64,000 bases of DNA from JAGVIE01 sp964520905 (GTDB lineage Bacteria > Bacteroidota > Ignavibacteria > UBA10030 > SZUA-254), in NCBI GenBank assembly GCA_964520905.1, contig CAZFQL010000005.1, positions 1 through 64,000 of the forward strand. Direction: 5' to 3'. The translations under genes were made by a program, and so were the position numbers. Positions 60,469 to 64,000 of the stretch are shown here, in pieces. The notes under the pieces were generated by a model. That model was not told where the DNA came from and searched no databases. It saw only the letters and a list, made by a program, of their open reading frames with translations. The first letter of the stretch is position 1. Each line of letters opens with the position of its first letter.

Positions 60469-61863
60469 ATGAATCATCATTTCATCGTTCTTGTTTCACT
60501 CTCGATATTTCTTACATCCTCAAATCTCTACACACAACCAGGCGATACTGCCAAGAGCCGGCCTTATGAAGCAGTCGCACGACAAATTATTGCCGAAGGT
60601 CTAAAGACGTCCGGGGCATATTCACTTCTGGAAGATCTTGTGAAAAAAACCGGACATCGATTGGTCGGCTCACCCGAAGCGGCTAAGGCAGTAGAATGGG
60701 GCAGGAAAACAATGGAAGATTTGGGCTTCGAGAAAGTTCATACTGAACCCTGCAAGGTTCCTCATTGGGTGAGAGGACCTATTGAAGAAGCATCGATCAT
60801 TACATCGGGCGGTAGAAACATTCCGATTAATATATGCGCGCTCGGTGGAAGTATCGGAACCGCGGAAGGCGGAATTACGGCAGAAGTAGTTCAGGTAAAA
60901 TCGTTTGATGAATTAAAATCTCTCGGCGAAAAGGCTAAAGGCAAGATTATTTTCTTCAATCGCCCGATGGATCCGAGTAAGATTAATCCGGGAGAAGCAT
61001 ATGGCGGCGCTGTCAACCAGCGCGGAAGTGGTGCGGTTGAAGCGGCGGCGGTTGGCGGTGTAGCGGCTCTGGTTCGATCAATGACAATGCAATTGGATAA
61101 TGTTCCTCACACCGGTTCAATGCATTATATTGATACGATTCCCAAAGTTCCTGCCGCTGCTGTCAGCACCATTGGCTCAAATATGCTGGATAGTTTATTG
61201 GCTGTTGACGAAAATCTGAAAATTAAAATCCGTCTCACATGTCAAACTCTGCCCGATGTCGAATCGGCAAATGTTGTTGGTGAACTGACCGGAACTGAAA
61301 AACCGGAAGAAGTGATCGTGATCGGAGGACATCTGGATAGCTGGGATAAAGGACACGGCGCTCACGATGACGGTGCAGGCAGTGTTCATGTGATTGAAGC
61401 ATTAAGGTTGTTGAAAGAACTCGGACTTAAACCAAAGCGTACGATTCGTGCCGTATTGTTCATGAATGAAGAGTTCGGTCTTAACGGCGGAGTCGCTTAT
61501 GCAAAGAAAGATCGTCCCGGCGAGAAACCTATTTGTGCAATTGAGACTGACGCCGGCGGATTTACTCCGCGAGGTTTCGGAGTAGGGGCAGATTCAATTG
61601 CGTTTCCCAAATTCGCGCGATGGAGTTATCTCTTTGACCCGATTGACGCTGGGCGAATAACCCGTGGCGGCGGCGGCGCTGATATATCAGAATTGGCGAA
61701 ACTTGGTGTAATAACTATCGGTCTTAGGGTAGATGGTCAAAAGTATTTTGATTATCACCATTCTGATAACGATACAATCGATAAGGTTCATCCGCGCGAG
61801 CTTGAACTTGGCGCCATCGCTATTGCTATTTTTAGTTATGTCATCGCCCAGGAGGGAATATAG
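60469..61863 (+). CDS. Exported M28 metallopeptidase (carboxypeptidase Q-like)
   Basis: A protein of 464 residues with a signal peptide (FIVLVSLSIFLTSSNLYTQ). It has a PA-domain insertion (about 110-220) followed by the M28 zinc-peptidase core: GGHLDSWDKGHGAHDDGAG, MNEEFGLNGG, and YFDYHHSDNDTIDKV. The two zinc ions are bound by His, Asp, Glu and the bridging Asp in these motifs. The arrangement matches plasma glutamate carboxypeptidase/carboxypeptidase Q, which releases amino acids from small peptides. Another M28 enzyme lies 285 bp downstream. Confidence 0.92.
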   Translation: MNHHFIVLVSLSIFLTSSNLYTQPGDTAKSRPYEAVARQIIAEGLKTSGAYSLLEDLVKKTGHRLVGSPEAAKAVEWGRKTMEDLGFEKVHTEPCKVPHWVRGPIEEASIITSGGRNIPINICALGGSIGTAEGGITAEVVQVKSFDELKSLGEKAKGKIIFFNRPMDPSKINPGEAYGGAVNQRGSGAVEAAAVGGVAALVRSMTMQLDNVPHTGSMHYIDTIPKVPAAAVSTIGSNMLDSLLAVDENLKIKIRLTCQTLPDVESANVVGELTGTEKPEEVIVIGGHLDSWDKGHGAHDDGAGSVHVIEALRLLKELGLKPKRTIRAVLFMNEEFGLNGGVAYAKKDRPGEKPICAIETDAGGFTPRGFGVGADSIAFPKFARWSYLFDPIDAGRITRGGGGADISELAKLGVITIGLRVDGQKYFDYHHSDNDTIDKVHPRELELGAIAIAIFSYVIAQEGI

Positions 61864-61897
61864 GATCGAAATTATTTGGAACAAATTCATTTTAATA

Positions 61898-62126
61898 ACT
61901 GATGTTACGCACCGTAGGTGCGAAATGTCTATAGAGTTTTAAACGGAAACATTTTAAGCTCCGTAGGAGCGATATGTTCCTTTTTACATGTCGCCCCACT
62001 GGGGCTTTTTAAAGAGAATATTAAATTCTACAAACATTACGTCTGCCAAGGGCATCACTTTGTGACCTACGGGACTTTGTGTCGTAGTCATAATCAGGAA
62101 ATAAAATAATTTTGCGTAACATCAAT
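61898..62126. repeat. MITE-like element, copy 2
   Basis: A 229-bp segment with the same ends as the copy at 2255-2441: left ACTGATGTTACGCA at 61898-61911, right TGCGTAACATCAAT at 62113-62126 (one change from the perfect inverse). It is flanked by a 5-bp direct repeat TAATA (61893-61897 and 62127-62131). The interior differs: short palindromes CACCGTAGGTG, CTCCGTAGGAG and CCCCACTGGGG. It fills the 285-bp gap between the two M28 genes; the remaining bases hold only the ribosome-binding site of the next gene. Confidence 0.8.
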
Positions 62127-62148
62127 TAATAATATACAGAGGTCCCGC

Positions 62149-63759
62149 ATGAAAAAATATTACTGCATTCTTGTTCTTGTTTTAATTTTCTTCCAGCTCT
62201 TGCCTGCACAGATGCAGACAGAGAAGATCGATTCGTCGGTCATCGCTCAAATCAGAGATGAAGGAATGAATCGTTCACAGGTAATGGATTATTTAAGTTA
62301 TCTCACGGATGTCTATGGTCCGCGGCTTACCGGCTCGCCCGGTTACATGACTGCCGCGAAGTGGGCAAAAGAAAAACTTACGTCGATTGGTCTTGAAAAC
62401 GCTCACCTCGAAGCATGGGGTCCATGGGGAAAAGGATGGTCGTTGAAGAATTACTCGGCAACTGTTTTTGGCAGGCAGAATTTTCCTCTAATTTCATATC
62501 CTAAGGCATGGTCGACAGCGCTTAGCGAGGTTGTTGCCGATCTTGTTCTATTTGATGCGAAAACCGACAGCGCGGTTGAAACTTATCGCGGTAAACTAAA
62601 AGGTAAGTTTGTACTGTTAAGTGATTTGAGATTGATCGAACCGCCATTTGAACCTTTTGCCGAACGCGCTGCCGATTCAAGCTTATTGAAGCTTGCAAAT
62701 TCCGATGGTCAGCGGCGCGGAGGTCGAAGATTTGAGATGACTCCTGAGATGAAACAACGCCAGATGATTTCATACCATAAGATGCAGCTTTGTTTTGATG
62801 AGGGCGCGAAAGCAATACTCACTATCAGTCAGGGTGATGGTGGAAATGTTTTTGTCGGGTCGGCTTCTTATCCACAGCATCCCGATTCCGGTTGGTCGAG
62901 CGGTGTAAAAGTGTACGATTTAAAGGCGCCGAAATTGATACCACAGGTCTCGGTAGGGGCTGAGCATTATAACCGTCTTGTTCGCATGATTCAGAAAGGC
63001 GAGAAACCCAAATTAGAATTAGAGATAGAAGCCGAGTTCAACAAAGCTGATTCCGGTTACAATATTATTGCAGAAATTCCGGGGACGGATTTAAAGGATG
63101 AGATTGTAATGATCGGAGGTCACTTCGATTCATGGCATGGCGGAACGGGCGCGGCAGATAATGCTACAGGATGTTCGGTCGCGATGGAAGCGATGAGGAT
63201 AATCAAAACGCTCAACCTAAAACCACGCCGAACTATTCGTATCGGATTGTGGGATGCAGAAGAGCATGGTTTCCTTGGTTCGCGCGGATATATTACAAAA
63301 CATTTTGCTGAGCGGGAAGGAAATCCATCCGACCAGAACGGGAAAATAATTTATAAACCTGAAGGTGAAAAGTTTTCGGTTTACTTCAACGATGATAACG
63401 GCGCCGGTAAATTCCGAGGAATATACTTGCAGGGGAATGAAGCTTGCCGGACAATTTTCCGTTCATGGCTCAAACCATTCAACGATTTAGGTGCCTCGAC
63501 TGTTACTGTAGCGAACACCGGCGGAACCGATCATCAGGCATTCGATGGTTACGGATTACCCGGGTTCCAATTCATTCAGGATGAACTCGATTACGGTTCA
63601 CGCGTCCATCATGCAACGATGGATGTTTATGATAGATGTCCGCCGGAAGATATGAAGCAGGCGGCGACGATCATGGCTGCATTTGCGTATAACGCGGCAA
63701 TGAGGGATGAAAAAATTCCGAGAAAACCATTGATGCCTGTTCAAACAACACTAAGATAA
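62149..63759 (+). CDS. Exported M28 metallopeptidase
   Basis: A protein of 536 residues with a signal peptide (YYCILVLVLIFFQLLPAQ) and an AGAGG site upstream. The layout is similar to the upstream M28 gene: a PA domain (about 130-290) and a zinc-peptidase core with GGHFDSWHGGTGAADNATGC, GLWDAEEHGFLGSRGY and the final DYGSRVHHATMDVYDRCP. It is longer and clearly divergent from its neighbour, so the pair is an old duplication or independent acquisition. An MITE-like element separates them. Likely an extracytoplasmic aminopeptidase or carboxypeptidase. Confidence 0.92.
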   Translation: MKKYYCILVLVLIFFQLLPAQMQTEKIDSSVIAQIRDEGMNRSQVMDYLSYLTDVYGPRLTGSPGYMTAAKWAKEKLTSIGLENAHLEAWGPWGKGWSLKNYSATVFGRQNFPLISYPKAWSTALSEVVADLVLFDAKTDSAVETYRGKLKGKFVLLSDLRLIEPPFEPFAERAADSSLLKLANSDGQRRGGRRFEMTPEMKQRQMISYHKMQLCFDEGAKAILTISQGDGGNVFVGSASYPQHPDSGWSSGVKVYDLKAPKLIPQVSVGAEHYNRLVRMIQKGEKPKLELEIEAEFNKADSGYNIIAEIPGTDLKDEIVMIGGHFDSWHGGTGAADNATGCSVAMEAMRIIKTLNLKPRRTIRIGLWDAEEHGFLGSRGYITKHFAEREGNPSDQNGKIIYKPEGEKFSVYFNDDNGAGKFRGIYLQGNEACRTIFRSWLKPFNDLGASTVTVANTGGTDHQAFDGYGLPGFQFIQDELDYGSRVHHATMDVYDRCPPEDMKQAATIMAAFAYNAAMRDEKIPRKPLMPVQTTLR

Positions 63760-63777
63760 TTTTGAAAGGATAATAAT

Positions 63778-64000
63778 ATGAAGATGATATTCAATATTCT
63801 TGTCGCTTCACTCTTTGGCCTGATAATTTCAGGTTGTTCAGACGAACCGCCAAGCGTGCGCGTGCATAACCAGCATACCGAGAAGGCGAACGTTCAGATA
63901 AAAACCTCAAACGGAAATACCATCAATCACAACGATGTTGTGCCGGGAACATATACCGGTTATCTGGATATAGTCGAAGGGAATTGCGTTGCCAGCGCGG
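63778..64000 (+). CDS. Lipoprotein, partial (runs off the right edge)
   Basis: At least 74 codons are visible after a strong GAAAGGA ribosome-binding site and the ATG at 63778. The N-terminus is a lipoprotein signal (IFNILVASLFGLIISGC, mature Cys near 20), followed by DEPPSVRVHNQHTEKANVQIKTSNGNTI. The rest lies outside the window. It starts 18 nt after the M28 stop, so the two probably share a transcript. The family is not recognised from the visible part. Confidence 0.75.
   Translation, partial: MKMIFNILVASLFGLIISGCSDEPPSVRVHNQHTEKANVQIKTSNGNTINHNDVVPGTYTGYLDIVEGNCVASA

Noticed and set aside
1..64000. CRISPR arrays, rRNA or tRNA genes
   Set aside because: No regularly spaced direct repeats and no cloverleaf-like or rRNA-like stretches were recognised in any gap.

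Overview
The window is about 64 kb of a moderately low-GC bacterial chromosome with dense gene packing, long co-directional runs and short intergenic gaps. The gene content points to the Bacteroidota/Chlorobi/Ignavibacteria side of the FCB group. Clues are two S46 dipeptidyl-peptidases, DUF4296, DUF1684 and DUF4097 proteins, Ycf48-like secreted repeat proteins, a class II (B12) ribonucleotide reductase and an HAS-barrel HerA. This placement is inference from family content; no rRNA or tRNA gene was found to test it.

Layout. 1-2.5 kb holds a decayed IS630-family element with TA-flanked inverted ends, an outer-membrane beta-barrel-like protein and a MITE-like repeat. 2.5-11.1 kb has an orphan NarL-type regulator, then a minus-strand run: SpoIIE phosphatase-HerA, Ycf48-like-DUF1684 lipoprotein, an S46 peptidase and an EF-P paralogue with a small partner. 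11.3-18.3 kb carries CorA, an Smr-like protein, a TauE/SafE permease, a methyltransferase-M49-like peptidase pair, an MFS pump and a CheY-like regulator. 18.3-26.8 kb is a minus-strand run: FAH hydrolase, M23 peptidase, valS, SnoaL-like lipoprotein, S9 peptidase. 27.0-38.6 kb is a plus-strand housekeeping block: purM overlapping a GAF-GAF histidine kinase, a PhoU-like protein plus Pit phosphate transporter, efp-accB-accC, and gcvH-carbonic anhydrase-gcvP. 38.7-42.0 kb has a LolA-like protein, a Cys-rich lipoprotein and an isoaspartyl peptidase. 42.1-44.8 kb is a compact respiratory module: an Rrf2/NsrR-like regulator, a CuA-less subunit II and a non-canonical haem-copper subunit I. The rest holds a second S46 peptidase, DUF4097, a thiamine-binding protein, guaA, nrdJ, acyl-CoA ligase, an rRNA pseudouridine synthase, a NUDIX hydrolase, a double-PDZ protein and two M28 peptidases.

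How it fits together. The cell appears to live partly on peptides, with eight exported or probably exported peptidases or amidohydrolases in 64 kb. It has complete BCCP/biotin carboxylase and part of the glycine cleavage system. The most interesting candidate system is the 42.1-44.8 kb module. All four Cys/His CuA ligands of subunit II are replaced, the helix-VI active-site His of subunit I is missing, and a cysteine-bearing Rrf2 regulator sits directly upstream with a 20-bp palindrome before the subunit II gene. I read it as an alternative nitric oxide reductase of the non-cNOR type. It is bracketed by two near-identical copies of the last 40 bp of an asparaginase gene, which marks it as a recombination insert.

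Other notable points are two EF-P paralogues that both lack Lys/Arg at the usual modification position; two MITE-like elements with 14-bp inverted ends and 5-bp target duplications, plus several other nested-palindrome elements; and two S46 peptidases whose residue 18 after the catalytic Ser predicts opposite (acidic versus hydrophobic) specificity.
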